Positions 45,862 to 57,483 of a DNA stretch of 64,000 bases are shown in pieces. Made by a program: the position numbers and the translations under genes. This DNA is from Thinopyrum elongatum (lineage: Eukaryota; Streptophyta; Magnoliopsida; Poales; Poaceae): the NCBI GenBank assembly GCA_011799875.1, contig CM022301.1:221160296-221224295 (forward strand), read 5' to 3'. The stretch's first letter is position 1, and the number at the start of each line of letters is the position of its first letter. The notes under the pieces were generated by a model. That model had not been told where the DNA came from. It was given only the letters and a program-made list of their open reading frames with translations, and searched no databases.

Positions 45862-48800
45862 CTAGTCCCTGCGTTGGCCCTCGACCCTCTTGATTGAATC
45901 TACCTTCTCAAGGATGGGTGCGACAAGCTCCTCAAGTGGCCTGAGATCTGCATCCTTCGGCAAGCGGTTGAGCACGTTGGTGAGATCAATGCCAGGGTTC
46001 TTATGCACCACCTTGACAAGTACTTTGCGGAGGACGGCCCGGTAAAGTTTGCAAGATTCATTGGCCAGTTGGGTCGCTCGGTTGGACTGTAGCAGCTTCA
46101 AGGCGTCAATGATGCTTTCGAAGAACATGGTCAACCTGGCGCTCGAAGATATCCTGTCTTCGGAGGAATACCTGAAGTTTTGCAGGCCATCCTGGCCCAT
46201 GGTTGAAAATTGTGCTGTGAGCCTCTCCGCGGTGTCGACAAGGCGATCAGTCCAGATTTTCACACCCTTTTCATAGTCAACTTGGGTGGCGGCAGCGCTC
46301 TTAAGCAAGTTCTTCTCATCCTGAAGATCTCTGCTTAGGGTCTTCTCGCGGGCCCTGCCGTCCTTAAGAGACTTTTCCAGCGTGGTTAGCTTTAGCTTCA
46401 GATCGGCAATGGGATCGTTGGCTGAAGTGAGCTGCTTGGTCTTGTCGGACATGGCAACTTGCATCTCCGCCAGGCTGTGGAGAGTTTTCTCCCTGTCCCC
46501 GTTGAGCGTCGAGAGCTCCTTGCCGTGCTCTTCAAGATCCACCTCCAGCTTCTTCACTTTCTCGCTCAGCTCGTTCTTGGTGGCCTTTGCAGCCACGACA
46601 GCATCGACGGCCTCCTTGAGCTTGCCGGCGTGATCTACAGTTAGAGCTTCGAGTGCCTCTTTGTGCTTTTGCTCCAGTTCCTGGATCCGCTGCGCGACAA
46701 GCTTATCAATCTCCTCATCTTTGCCGCGAAGCTTGGCAGCGAGCGCCTGCTCACGTGCGGCAAGATCTTCCTTGTGGGCATCAAGCGCAATGTGATGCTC
46801 CGTCAGGAGAGCATCTTTAGCGGCAGCTCTTTGTGCAGCTTCCTCTTGCGCTTTCTCCATGTCAGATTGTTTCAAGAGGAGCTCCGTCCAACTTTGGCTC
46901 ACTTGTTCCCGGCTGGCAGTCAACTCCTGAAGAGCCTCGGTGTACCAGATCTGCGTCTGCTCAACGCGCTTCTGAAGGCCTGCTTCGGCTGCTTCGACAA
47001 CTGCCATTCTGGAATCTGCCTTCTCTTTTTTAGCCCGGTGGAGTGCTTGGAGCTTGCGGAAATTTTCAGCCATGGCCTGGAGGAGCTGGTCCTCTTCATA
47101 TTTGCCACTGCTGGCGCTTAGATCATCAATGATTTCGAGCCCGGCAGCGGCGATGATTTCTTCATCGAAGGTTTCCCCTTCGGCCGGTGTTTCAATATTT
47201 GCCGTGCCCGGCAAGTTGATGAATAGGTTGCCGCCAACCTTGAGATATTTGCTCGATGAGGGAGTTTCGGATGTCGATGGTTGGTCCTCGACGTTCGTCT
47301 CGCCGGTGGCTGGGGGCTCTGTGGCCGATGTAGCGCCTGGCGCTCCTGCAGCAGGAATGCCGTCAGTGTGGTCATCAGTCTCCTCGCCGGCCCTCTCGGC
47401 AGACTCCTTGGTGGCTTACTCGGCAACAGTTTCGCTGACCTCGACAGTGGCGTCTTTGGCGGCCTCGCTAGCGGCGATCCTGTCAGCTTCGGCGGTGGCA
47501 TCTCTGGCGGTCTCCTTGATGACAACATCGACATCCATGTGTTCCATCACAGGGAATTCTGGAGGACGAAGGAAGGAAACAAAATAAGATCATGGTTGAA
47601 GTTCAAGAAGACAAAAAGAAAGAAAGATAAAGAAAAGGATAGCAAGTGCTCTAAGGCAAACAGTTACCTGTGTCGAGTTGTTGAGAGGTGGCCTCGCCCC
47701 TCCCGGCAACGTTGGCTGCCGGGGAAATGTTGCCGGTACCGGCTCCTCCTCAACCAAGATAGGCTCGTTGGTGGTAAATCTTGCCGGGGATACGCTTGTG
47801 AGCGGCGCGGTTGACGGAGGCGGCACGACGGGGGCGGTTTCCACCTCTCCCTGTTGCTGTTCTTCTCCTGCAAGCCCGAAGATATCAGCGACAAGGGTAG
47901 AAACCTCAGCGCCTGCCAGCGGGAAACGAGTGAAGAACTCACACTGGGGGCTGCGCTGGGGGCTGAGCCCCGCTCGTAGAACCAGCCGGGGGCTCATCGC
48001 CCGTGGAAGTCCTCGACCTCTTCGCCGCCCTTTCCACCAAGGTTTCTGCATCACTGCAGAGACAGGATAAAGCAAGGCTATGAGATTACTCTGGAAATTT
48101 GAGAGATAAAGGCTATGACAGGATACTTACTCTTCCTCTTCTTGTTCCGGGCTAAAGCCGGAGATGTCGAAATCGACCTCCGTTGCAGTGTCCGTGTGAG
48201 GGGGCGGAGGAGGGGTCCTGGGTCGCTTGGCTGTAGCAGGTGCGGGGGATTGGCGTGATTCCGCCACCTCAACCTCCGGTGCGGTTGTGTGAGATGCCCC
48301 TGCCGCCTCAGCAGTTGCCGCAGGCACGGGTCTCGCGCCGCGCAGGTTGCTGTCGAACTCCTTGCCGCGGCACAGTCTTGTCGGCCGCCTTCTTGCTGGG
48401 AGCCTCGCTGCTCGAAGAGGGTTGGCTTGCCGGGATGCCAGAAACGGCCTTTCGAAGAACGCGCTTGGTCTTCTTCGGAGCTGGGGGCTCCTCCTGCGGC
48501 TCTTCTTCGGCTACATCCTCGTCGGACGAGTCCTGGGCGGCCGCGCTGCTCTGTTCCCCGGTAGCCTCAGCCTCCCCGGCAATGTTTTCTTCCATCACAA
48601 CCTCTGTGTCGCTGGTTTCCCATTCTGTGAAACCGACGCTGCCGGCCTCTGCGGCAAGATTCGCTTCTTCCACCCTAGTGGCAATATACGCCACTTCTTC
48701 GTCAATGGTGGCGCGAATGAGGCCCGTTTCTTCCCGGATGGCCTTCTCCGACAAGTTGTCAAAGAACTTTTGTGCTTCCTCCTCGGTTGGCTCCGTCCAA

Positions 48801-49786
48801 GTCGCGTCAAGACCATGGGCATTAAACATTGGCATGAAGGCGATGATTGACCCCAAGGCGGAGTTGTTGCACAAAGGGACAATTCTTGCCGGCAACCGAT
48901 GTTTGTCATCGCGCTGGAATAGTTTGTGGCGGAGAGCGCCGAGCTGCATGGCCGTCAAATTGTTGTTCAATCCAGGGCGCAGCCTCATGATGTCCGCTGC
49001 ATTCCGGTACTCCCAAGCTGGTCTTCCCCTGCTCTGTAGGGGGGCGATACGACGGCGGAGGAAATCGAAGCCAATCATCTCCATTGTGAGCCCAGCAGCT
49101 TTCAGGCGAAGAATCCTGGTGGTGGCGATCGTGAGCCTCTCGTCCTCCGCGGCGAGATCGCTCCAGTCACTGCCGTTGACCGCCTTCTGCTGTCGAGGCA
49201 AACAGAACGGATGGGGATCTGCTTCCTTGATACAGCACCACTCAGACCGCCATTCATCCCACTTCTCGCGGTAGACCCCATCTGGATATATCTCCTTATT
49301 CCAAGCCCGTGGAATCCAGGCGATAGAAATGGAAAGGGGCTCCCCCTTTTGGATGCGAGGAATAAAGTAATGGCGGAAAAGGGCAGTATTGGGAACTACT
49401 CCGGCAAAGTTTTCGCAAAGATGAGCGAAGACGGACATGCACATTACGGCATTCGGCGTAAAATCAAGAAGATGGAAGCCGTAAGTGTACATGATGTCGT
49501 TGAAGAAGTCAGAAAATGGAGGACAGAGTCCGCAATAAAAATAAGCGGTGAAGAAGTGATATCTGTCAGGTCCGCTCTTGGAACAAGAACCTGGAATCAC
49601 GCGAGTTGCGGGGTGAGCTTGCATCTCCTTCGCCCACATGCACTGGTACCGATTCTTCAAGGCCCTCGCATCGAGCGTCGGAGCGAAGACTACGTGCTTC
49701 TTCCGCATCTTCACCAGCTCGCTCTCCGGGACATCGGCCTTCATCTCCTAGCTCTTGCCTTTGCCCTTGCTAGCCTTGGGCGGCAT
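45862..49786 (-). pseudogene. Element E antisense spliced gene: putative gypsy-type transposase domain plus long coiled coil
   Basis: Opposite to gag-pol. Exon 1, 49786-48131: MPPKASKGKGKS, then a TAG at 49748-49750, then the domain named putative gypsy-type transposon (Transposase_28 type): HFFTAYFYCGLCPPFSDFF, FTPNAVMCMSVFAHLCENF, ALFRHYFIPRI, KWDEWRSEW; then an acidic/Ala-rich tail. Intron 1 (48130-48054) runs from GTAAGT to CAG. Exon 2, 48053-47668, contains FFTRFPLAGAEVSTLVADIF and a one-base frame change near 47945. Intron 2 (about 47667-47559). Exon 3 runs to the stop at 45862 with a TAA at 47416-47418, then a 450-codon frame that is almost entirely heptad-like coiled coil, ending VLNRLPKDADLRPLEELVAP. 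No catalytic residues known. Domain order equals that of the gene in element B. Confidence 0.8.
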
Positions 49787-50170
49787 GGCGATTGCGAAGG
49801 CGGAGGCCGAGGATAGAGTGGGTGCGGAAGCGAAGAGCGAATAAGGAGAAGTCTGGCTTTGAGCTCGAGAAGAGGAAAATAATGGAGGAGTCCAGATAGG
49901 GAAGAAGAGGGGGTAAATAGGCTGCACCTCTGCAGTTTCCCTTTTTACGCCGAAGGAGCGAGGCCGCCTCTTTTATTCCCCAATGTAAATACGCCTTTGT
50001 AGGCGCGCTGCAGTTGCAGCCTTTCAGCACACGCTTCCCACGTCGAGCATTCAGCGCGCGTAGTGGGGGGCACAGTAAGCGGGATATTTACGAGCAGTTA
50101 ATCCCCTGCCACGTGTGCCCGTGCACTGTTTGGGCCTAGCCCAACAACGCCTCGCACTCGTGTGTGACCT

Positions 50171-50185
50171 AGGCCCGGGGGCTCC
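50171..50185 (+). other. Element E polypurine tract
   Basis: AGGCCCGGGGGCTCC directly precedes the 3' LTR at 50186, the site for plus-strand priming. Element B has a similar tract (GTTCGGGGGCCAC on its sense strand). Confidence 0.7.
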
Positions 50186-50975
50186 TGTCGATGTACTAAG
50201 TATTGGGCCACTAGTACCCCGTACTTGTGCACGGGCAGTTGTAGCCATACTCGCGGCCAGGCTTGTCAGGGAACAGTTGGAGGTCAATTCAAGTTATCGA
50301 AGAAACACTCAAGTCAAGAATCTGAGGATCAGCAGATAAGAAGAGCTGGAGACCGAAAGCCAGCCTCCTCGGCAAGATCTTGCCGGGGTGGCCTGTGAAG
50401 CCCGGCAAGATTTCGCCACTGTGCCACCGCTTCGGCACAGCAACCAGCCTAACATTCTGGGTCCTTCTCTGGATGCATGGCAACGTGCCAGTGGAGGAGA
50501 GCTTAAGCGGTGCTGATGGGATGGCCCCTTTTTTTCATCCCCAAGAAAACGAGGACACCTAAACGGACACCTCACGGTGCTTTAAATGCATTCATCCTAA
50601 TCCGTCAGTGGTTAGGTATGATGACCCTGTAGCTACTTTACACCTCAATGTATGTACATTTTGCCACTGTGGTGACCCCTTTGAATGTATAAAAGGAGGC
50701 CCATGGCAACTGCTACAGGGGAGGAGGATCTTCTAGCCCATTCAGCATGCGTAGCTGCTCTTTGAACGTACTATTCATCGCAAGCGCTCCTGGAGCCTGG
50801 GCTCAAGAACACTCTTAATAAAACAAGGCAGGAGTAGGGTTTTACACTGATTAGCGGCCCGAACCTGGGTAAAATCACCCCGCGTCGATCGTTGGTTCTG
50901 CTCTTTGTGCATACCTCTCTCCCTGCCGAATCGTAAAGGGGTCCTTTGGGATCCCATAGGTGTCATACGCCGACA
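50186..50975 (+). repeat. Element E 3' LTR
   Basis: 790 bp with a TATA box at 50688-50696 and AATAAA at 50817-50822. It ends CGCCGACA and is followed by CCTAC. Confidence 0.92.
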
Positions 50976-50980
50976 CCTAC

Positions 50981-51108
50981 CCATAACTAAAGATAGAAAA
51001 CAACTTAGAACATAAAATAAAATCTACTTATTGGTAAAGCAAACAAGCACACACGAGAATATTCACCCCACGCTATTGCTCCCCGGCAACGGCGCCAGAA
51101 AAAGGTCT
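50981..51108 (-). other. Element D leader with tRNA-Asp primer binding site
   Basis: TCCCCGGCAACGGCGCCA at 51080-51097 is identical to the 3' end of plant tRNA-Asp, so the minus strand carries its complement, 11 bases from the LTR at 51109. The rest (50981-51079) is leader, formerly joined to 38240. Confidence 0.9.
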
Positions 51109-52642
51109 TGATAACCCACAAGTATAGGGGATCGTTTGTAGCCTTTTTGATTAATAAGAGTGTCGAACCCAACGAGGAGCTAAAGGTAGAAAAAATATTC
51201 CCTCAAGTTCTATCGACCACCGATACAACTCTACGCATATTTAATGTTTGCTTTACATAGAACAAGAATAAAACTAGAAGTACTTTGTAGGTATGAAGGG
51301 ATAAGTTTGCAAGATAATAAAGAACATAAAAATAAAAGTAGGTGCTATTCTAATTAAAGTTCAATTAAATTAGTATAGCGAGTGTGGATTAGTAGTGGTA
51401 GATTTGCGGAATTGTCCCTAAGCAATTGACTACGTTACTAGAGCGATAGCAAGTTTTTATGCGGGAGAGGCCACTGCTAGCATGTCATCCCTGACATGGA
51501 ATTATATGCACTTATGATTGGAACTATTAGCAAGCATCCACAACTACTAATGTTCATTAAGGTAAAACCCAACCATAGCATTAAGATATATATTGGTCCC
51601 CCTTCAATCCCGTATGCATCAATTTCTACGTTAGGAAGAATCATCTGTCACTATTGTCCTTAATGCATAGTCCTATCAACATACAACTAACCCTATGGTG
51701 TGATCCACACGCGTGCTCATGTGATGGGCACCAAAGGATAGCAACATATCCACAAGCAAATTAAACCAATCATAGCAATTCACCAATTACCGATAGGACA
51801 ACAAAAATCTACTCAAGCATCATAGGATGGCAACACATCATTGGATAATAATAAGAAGCATAAAGCACCATGTTCAAGTAGAGGGTACAGAGGGTTGCGG
51901 GAGAGTGGACCACTGTAGATAGATGGGGGAAGGTGATGAAGATGTTGGTGAAGATGACAGAGTTGTTAGAGTAGATCACCGTCACACGATGATTGCCCCG
52001 GCGGTGTTTCGGCGCCACCGGGAGAGAGGGGGAGAGAGCCCCCCTCCTTCTTATTCTTCCTTGGCCTCCCCCCTAGATGGGAGGAGGGTTACCCCTCTGG
52101 TCCATGGCCTCCATGGCAGCGGAGGGGCGAGAGCCCCTCCGAGATTGGATCTCTCTCTTTGTTATCTTCTGTTTTGCGTTCCTATTTTCTGGCCCTTCAC
52201 CTTTTCTTAAATTCCCGGAGATTCGTAACTCCGATTGCGCTGACATTTTTACATGATTTTTTTCCATAAATTATCTTTCTTGCGCCCGAAGAAGAGCCCC
52301 AAAAGACTTACGGGGAGCCCACAAGACATCTGGGCACGCCAGGGGGTGCCAGGCGCGCCTTGTTGGGTAGTGGAGGCCATGGGCCTCCGTTTGCGTTGAT
52401 TCGACCTCCCCAAAATCACATATATTCCAAAATAATTCTTCATAAATTTTTATCACGTTTGGACTTCATTTGATATGGATATTCTGCAAAACAAAAAACA
52501 TGCAACAAACAGGAACTGGCACTGGGCACTGGATCAATATGTTAGTCCAATAAATCATATAAATTGTTGACAAAAGTATGTGAAAGTTGTATAATATTGG
52601 CATGAAACAATCAAAAAGTATATATACGATGGAGACATATCA
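51109..52642 (-). repeat. Element D right LTR
   Basis: 1534 bp from TGATAACCC to GACATATCA. It is the 5' LTR with respect to the primer site on its left, but it is also followed on its right by a purine-tract complement, so it also served as the 3' LTR of a second unit. Confidence 0.88.
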
Positions 52643-54149
52643 GCATCCCCAAGCTTAATTCCTGCTCGTCCTCGAGTAGGTAAATGATAAAAAAGATAAT
52701 TTTTGATGTGGAATGCTACCTAGCATAATCTTGATCATATATCTAATCATGGCATGAATATTAAGATCAAAGAAATAGTATATAATTTGACATAAAGACA
52801 TCAATACTCAGGCATCCCAACAAACAATCATGTCTTTCAAAATATCAATGCTAAAGAACGCTATCCCTACAAAATCATATAGTCTTGTCATGCTCCATCT
52901 TCTTAACAAAAAGTATTTATCATGCACAACCCCGATGACAAGCCGAGCAATTGGTTCATACTTTTTAACACACTTCAGCTTTTCAACCCCCACGCAATAC
53001 ATGAGCGCAAGCTATGGACATAGCACTATGGGTGGAATAGAGTATGATGATAGGAGTAAACATAGAGAAGACAAAAACGTAAGAAAGTCTCACATCGACG
53101 CGGCTAATCAACGTGCTATGGTGATGCCCATCAATTGATATCGATGCAAGGAGTAGGGATTGCCATGCAATGGATGCACTAAGAGATATAACTATATGAA
53201 AGCTCAATATGAAAACTAAGTGGGTGTGCATCTAACTCTATAATGAAAAATTCCTACTAGTATATGAAAGTGACAACATAGGAGACTCTCTAGATGAAAA
53301 ACATGGTGCTACTTTGAAGCACAAGTGTGGAATTAGCATGCCCCATCTCTCTTTTCTCTCATTTTTTTCTTTTCTTTTCTTTTCTTCTTTTTTCTTGGGC
53401 TCTTTTTGGCCTAACTTTTTTCTCTTTTTTTTAATATTTGTCCGGAGCCTCATCCCGACTTGTGGGGGAATCATAGTCTCCATCATCCTTTCCTCACTGG
53501 GACATGCTCTAATAATGAATAATGATGATCATCACACTTCTATTTACTTACAACACAATATTACAACTCGATACCTAGAACAAAGTATGACTCTATATGA
53601 ATGCCTCTGGCAGTGTACCAGGATGTGCAATGATCTAGCATAGCAAGGATATCAAAAAACAGACAAGCCATGGAAATATCATGTTGGCTGTCTTACGATC
53701 ATGCAAAACAATATAATAATGAATGCTCAAGTCATCAAAACGGAAGCGATGGAAGTTGCATGGCAATATAACTCAAAATGGCTATGGAAATGCCATAATA
53801 GGTAGGTATGGTGGATGTTTTGAGGAAGATATAATAAGGCTTATGTGTGATAGAGCGTATCATATCACGGGGTTTGGATGCACCTGCGAAGTTCGCACCA
53901 CATCTCGAGGTGAGAAAGGGCAATGCATGGTACCGTAGAGGCTAGCAAATTGCGGAAAGGTGAGAGTGCGTATAATCCATGGACTCAAATTAGTCATAAA
54001 GAACTCATATACTTATTTCAAAAGTTTATTCGCCCTCGAAGCAAAGTACTACTACGCATGCCCCTAGGGGGATAGATTGGTAGGAAAAGACCATCGCTCG
54101 TCCCCGACCACCACTCATAAGGAAGATAATCAATAATAAATCATGCTCC
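52643..54149 (-). other. Second copy of element D 3' internal region, truncated
   Basis: Matches 34029-35450 from the purine-tract complement onward, including the pyrimidine tract (about 53360-53430). It keeps about 104 bp (near 54012-54115) that are missing from the left copy at about 35405. It ends at CATGCTCC against element B's LTR. Frames here are shadows. Confidence 0.8.
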
Positions 54150-54287
54150 AAGGCACCCAAGATCTCCTGCCCGGATATGAAGTTGTCTCGTAGTCCGGCC
54201 TTCCAGCAGTTGTAGTGCAGCCCACCTCTCCGGCCCATGAAAGATGAAGAAACAGCCCGAGGACACCCTAGTCTAGGTCTCCCTCAT
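54150..54287 (-). repeat. Element B 5' LTR, second part
   Basis: 138 bp from AAGGCACCC to CTCCCTCA, aligned with 8319-8451. TAGAG follows at 54288-54292. Confidence 0.88.
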
Positions 54288-55600
54288 AGAGTATTCAACC
54301 CAAATTTATTGATTCGACACAAGGGGGGCCAAACAATATTGGCATGTATTAATAGTTGAGTTGTCAATTCAACCACACCTAAAGACTAAATATCTGCAGC
54401 AGAGTGATCAATAGCACAGTAGTATGGTAATTTGACAGTGATAGCAATGATAGTAACTGTAATAGTAACGGTAGCAACAATAGTTTTGTAGCAATTGTTA
54501 CGGTAGTAGCAACAGTAGTAACTTAGCAAGAAACAATATGTGAAAAGCTCGTAAGCATTGGATCGGTCATAATGTTGGATAACATTCATCATGTAACAAT
54601 CATATCCTAGGGCGATACAGAACTAGCTCCAATTCATCAATGTAATGTAGGCATGTATTCCGTATATAGTCATACGTGCTTGCGATAAGAACTTGCATGA
54701 CATCTTTTGTCCTACCCTCCCGTGGCAGGGGGGTCCATAAGGAAACTAAGGGATATTAAGGCCTCCTTTTAATAGAGAATCAGAACAAAGCATTAACACA
54801 TACTGAATACATGAACTCCTCAAACTACGGTAATCACGGAAAGAATCCCAATTATTGTCACCTTGGGGTATGTGGATCATAACACGTAGCAGGTGCATAC
54901 AACTTGCAAGATCAGATCAAGAGCACAAATATATTCACGAAAACATAAAGGGTTCATATCTAAAATCATGGCACTCGGGCTCTAGTGACAAGAATTAAGC
55001 ATAACAAAGTCATAGCAACATCAATCTCAGAACATAGTGGATACTAGGGATCAAACCCCTAACAAAACTAACTCGATTACATGATAAATCTCATCCAACC
55101 CATCACCGTCCAGCAAGTCTGCGAAGGAATTACTAACTCCTGGCAGTGAGCATCATGAAATTGGTGATGGAGGGTGGTTGATGATGACGAAGATGGAAGA
55201 TCCCCCTCTCCGGAGCCCCGAACGGAATCTAGATCTGGCCTCCCGATGAAGAACAAGAGGTGGTGGCGGCTCCGTATCGTAAAACGCGATGAAACTTCCT
55301 CTCTTATATTTTTCTCGGGAAATAGGAATTTATAGACTTGAGATTAGGGTCAGTGAATCCATGTGGGCCCTGGTGCCTTGTGGGCACCTGGGGTATCCCC
55401 CTGGGGTGTTTTCGGTGCCAAAAATTCTTAAAAATTCAGTAAAAGTTTCCGGTCATTTTGAGAACTTTCATTTTTGGGCAGTTTTTTATTGCACGGATAA
55501 TTCAGAAAACAGGATAATCATGGAATTTTATTGCATTTAACTAAAAATAACAGAAAACATAAAGTGAGTACAGAAGGTTGTGCTTACTGAATTCATCTAC
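54288..55600 (-). repeat. Element A left LTR, remainder
   Basis: Continues the LTR begun at 7914. It parallels 57530-58700 of the other LTR, including a GTAGCAACAGTAGTAAC-like low-complexity patch at about 54430-54530. Past about 55460 the two copies no longer align, so the inner boundary is uncertain and part of the LTR end and purine tract may be deleted. Confidence 0.75.
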
Positions 55601-55697
55601 CACATGTCTCTCAAAAAGAATCCATTAATAAGGTTGATCAAGTCTTATTAACAAACCATTTTCGATTATCATGAAACCGTAGAATCTTCATAAAACA

Positions 55698-57414
55698 CTA
55701 AGTTTCCTCAACGGGGATATGCATCTCCCCAATTATAAGTGTTTCATAATTCTTTTTGACAGTAGGAAGAGGAATTTGAAAACTTCCAATAGTAATTGTC
55801 GGAGTCTTTTCAATAACATGAATACCATTTACTTGAAACTGTTTCTTTGGAAAGTGCACTGTATGTTCACTACCATTGATATGAAAAGTGACCTTGCTTT
55901 TGTTGCAATCAATAACAGCCCCTGCAATATTCAAAAAGGGTCTACCAAGGATAATCGACATGTTGTCGTCCTCGGGCGTATCAAGTATAACAAAGTCTGT
56001 TAAGATACTAACATTTGCAACTACAACGGGCACATCCTCATAAACACCGATAGGTATGGCAGTTGATTTGGCAGCCATTTGCAATGACATTTCAGTGGGA
56101 GTGAATTTATTCAAATCAAGTCTTTTATATAAAGAGAAATGCATAACACTAACACCGGCTCCTAAATCACACAAAGCAGTTTTGACATAATTTCTTTTAA
56201 TGGAGCATGGTATAGTTGGTATTCCTGGATGTCCTAGTTTCTTAGGTACTCCATCCTTAAAAGAATAGTTTGCAAAGCATGGTGGAGATTTCAGCTTCAG
56301 GTATTTTTTTGTTGTTAGTGACAATATCTTTCATATATTTTGCATAAGGGACCATCTTTAAAATATCAGTCAAACGAGTACGCAAAAAGACTAGCCTAAG
56401 AATTTCAGCAAAGCGTTCAAATTCTTCCTCATTTTTAATCTTAGATGGTTTAGGTGGAAAGGGCATGGGTTTTTGAACCCATGGTTCTCTTTCCTTACCA
56501 TGTTTTCTAGCAATGAAATATCTTTTATCATAATGTTTATTTTTAGGTGGTGGGTTATCAAGATCAACATCGGGATCTATTTCAATATCTTTATCTAGTT
56601 CTTTATCATTGTCTGGTTGAGCATCTACATGAACATCATCATTGTCATTATCACTAGGTGAATGTTCATTGCCAGATTGAGTTTCAGCATCGGAAATAGA
56701 AACATCATTACTATCCTCAAAAGGTTTTTATACCTCAGGTTCACTAGAAGTATGCAAAGTCCTATCATTTTTCTTTTCTTTTTAGATGGACTAGGTGCAT
56801 AAACATAGATTCTTCGAGAGTCTTGTTCAATTCTTTTAGGGTGACCTTCAAGATAAAGTGGCTCCTGAGTCATTCTACCTCCTCTAGTCATTACTCTAAT
56901 AGCACGATCATTCATATTATTATTCATTTCATTGAGCAATTCACTTTGAGATTTAGCAACTTGTTCTAACTGAATTTGGACCATAGAAGCATGTTTACCT
57001 ACACCTTTGACATCATTAACAATTCTAAACAATAAGTTCCTCAAGCAATCAATCATGTAGGCGTTGGACAATTGCTTGAGGGACTTCTCAAATTCCAGTT
57101 TAAATAATTTCATTAGCTTTAGTAATCTCATCAGTTTCAGCATTCTCAAATTCTTTAGCTCTAGCAAGTTGTTCATCAAGAAATTCACCTAGTGGCATAG
57201 TCTTATCAGGAAAAGTACTAGCATCATTCATAGCAAAAGTAGCATCATCAATTACCAGCAACATATCAGAATTAATAGCAGCTGGTGGTGTTGCAAGCTT
57301 ACTCAAAACAGAAGGTGAATTAAGTGTAGAGCTAGATAACAATTCCTTACCTCCCCTCGTCTTAGAGGGAACGATCTTGGTTCTATCATCCTTAAGATTC
57401 TTCATAGTGATCAA
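55698..57414 (-). pseudogene. Element A gag and aspartic protease; no RT or integrase
   Basis: The frame begins at about 57414 (MKNLKDDRTKIVPSK), with a Gag-like region in alternating frames (57414-57100, then LRNLLFRIVNDVKGVGKH, then NEEEFERFAEILRLVF at about 56430). The protease, 56324-55698, is open for 208 codons: TALCDLGAGVSVM at about 56143-56181 and MSIILGRPFLNIAGAV at about 55915-55962. Asp-Leu-Gly-Ala is the usual active-site form in Athila-like elements. The open frame ends at 55698 and RT, RNase H and integrase are absent, so the element is a deletion derivative of about 1.9 kb internal length. Confidence 0.8.
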
Positions 57415-57454
57415 CAGATATAAATCCCATGTGACTCAGCAAATATAGCTATGC

Positions 57455-57472
57455 TCCTCGGCAACGGCGCCA
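57455..57472 (-). other. Element A primer binding site (tRNA-Asp)
   Basis: TCCTCGGCAACGGCGCCA matches the tRNA-Asp 3' end with one mismatch, 11 bases from the LTR at 57484. It shows the minus orientation. Confidence 0.88.
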
Positions 57473-57483
57473 GAAAAAGGTCT

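Larger units (their letters stand above)
38246..50975 (+). mobile_element. Element E: Tat-like Gypsy LTR retrotransposon, plus strand
   Basis: LTRs 38246-39068 and 50186-50975 begin TGTCG and end CGCCGACA. The target duplication CCTAC is at 38241-38245 and 50976-50980. Order: primer site, gag, protease, RT, RNase H, additional RNase H, integrase, then a spliced gene on the opposite strand, purine tract, LTR. This is the order of the plant Tat lineage. The pol region has about ten stops or frame changes. It sits in the internal region of element D. Confidence 0.93.
32514..54149 (-). mobile_element. Element D: LTR-internal-LTR-partial internal composite, minus strand, hosts element E
   Basis: Order on the plus strand: LTR 32514-34028, internal 34029-38240, inserted element E, leader and tRNA-Asp primer site 50981-51108, LTR 51109-52642, then a second copy of the 3' internal region 52643-54149 that starts with the same purine-tract complement (GCATCCCCAAGCTT). 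The second internal copy stops abruptly at the host sequence AAGGCACCC. The uninterrupted host (8314-8327) has ACACT before AAGGC, which is missing here. No target duplication is seen. This is what remains of a tandem (recombinant) element that has lost its outer right part. Confidence 0.8.
7961..54287 (-). mobile_element. Element B: Tat-like Gypsy LTR retrotransposon, minus strand, split by C and D (E inside D)
   Basis: LTRs begin TGTCG and end CTCCCTCA. TAGAG is duplicated at 7956-7960 and 54288-54292. Left (3') LTR: 7961-8451. Right (5') LTR: 32164-32513 plus 54150-54287, interrupted by element D. Gag, protease, RT, RNase H and integrase remnants read leftward from 32116 to about 26640. 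A spliced gene on the opposite strand fills the 3' part. Removing C (9069-23223) and D leaves an element of about 10.5 kb. The additional RNase H of archaeal type and the antisense gene place it in the Tat group. LTR sequence resembles high-copy Triticeae families such as Fatima, but I could not confirm a name. Confidence 0.85.

Noticed and set aside
47913..47942. A third short intron in the E antisense gene (GTGAGT to CAG)
   Set aside because: It would be only 30 bp, too short for a plant intron. A one-base frame change explains the frame shift better.
48308..49744. A true transposase, as the domain name suggests
   Set aside because: No DDE or other catalytic residues are visible, and the gene sits antisense in an LTR retrotransposon. 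The name comes from databases, not from function.
54430..54530. A CRISPR-like or satellite array (GTAGCAACAGTAGTAAC units)
   Set aside because: Units are irregular and degenerate, present in both LTRs of element A, and are low-complexity sequence of the LTR.
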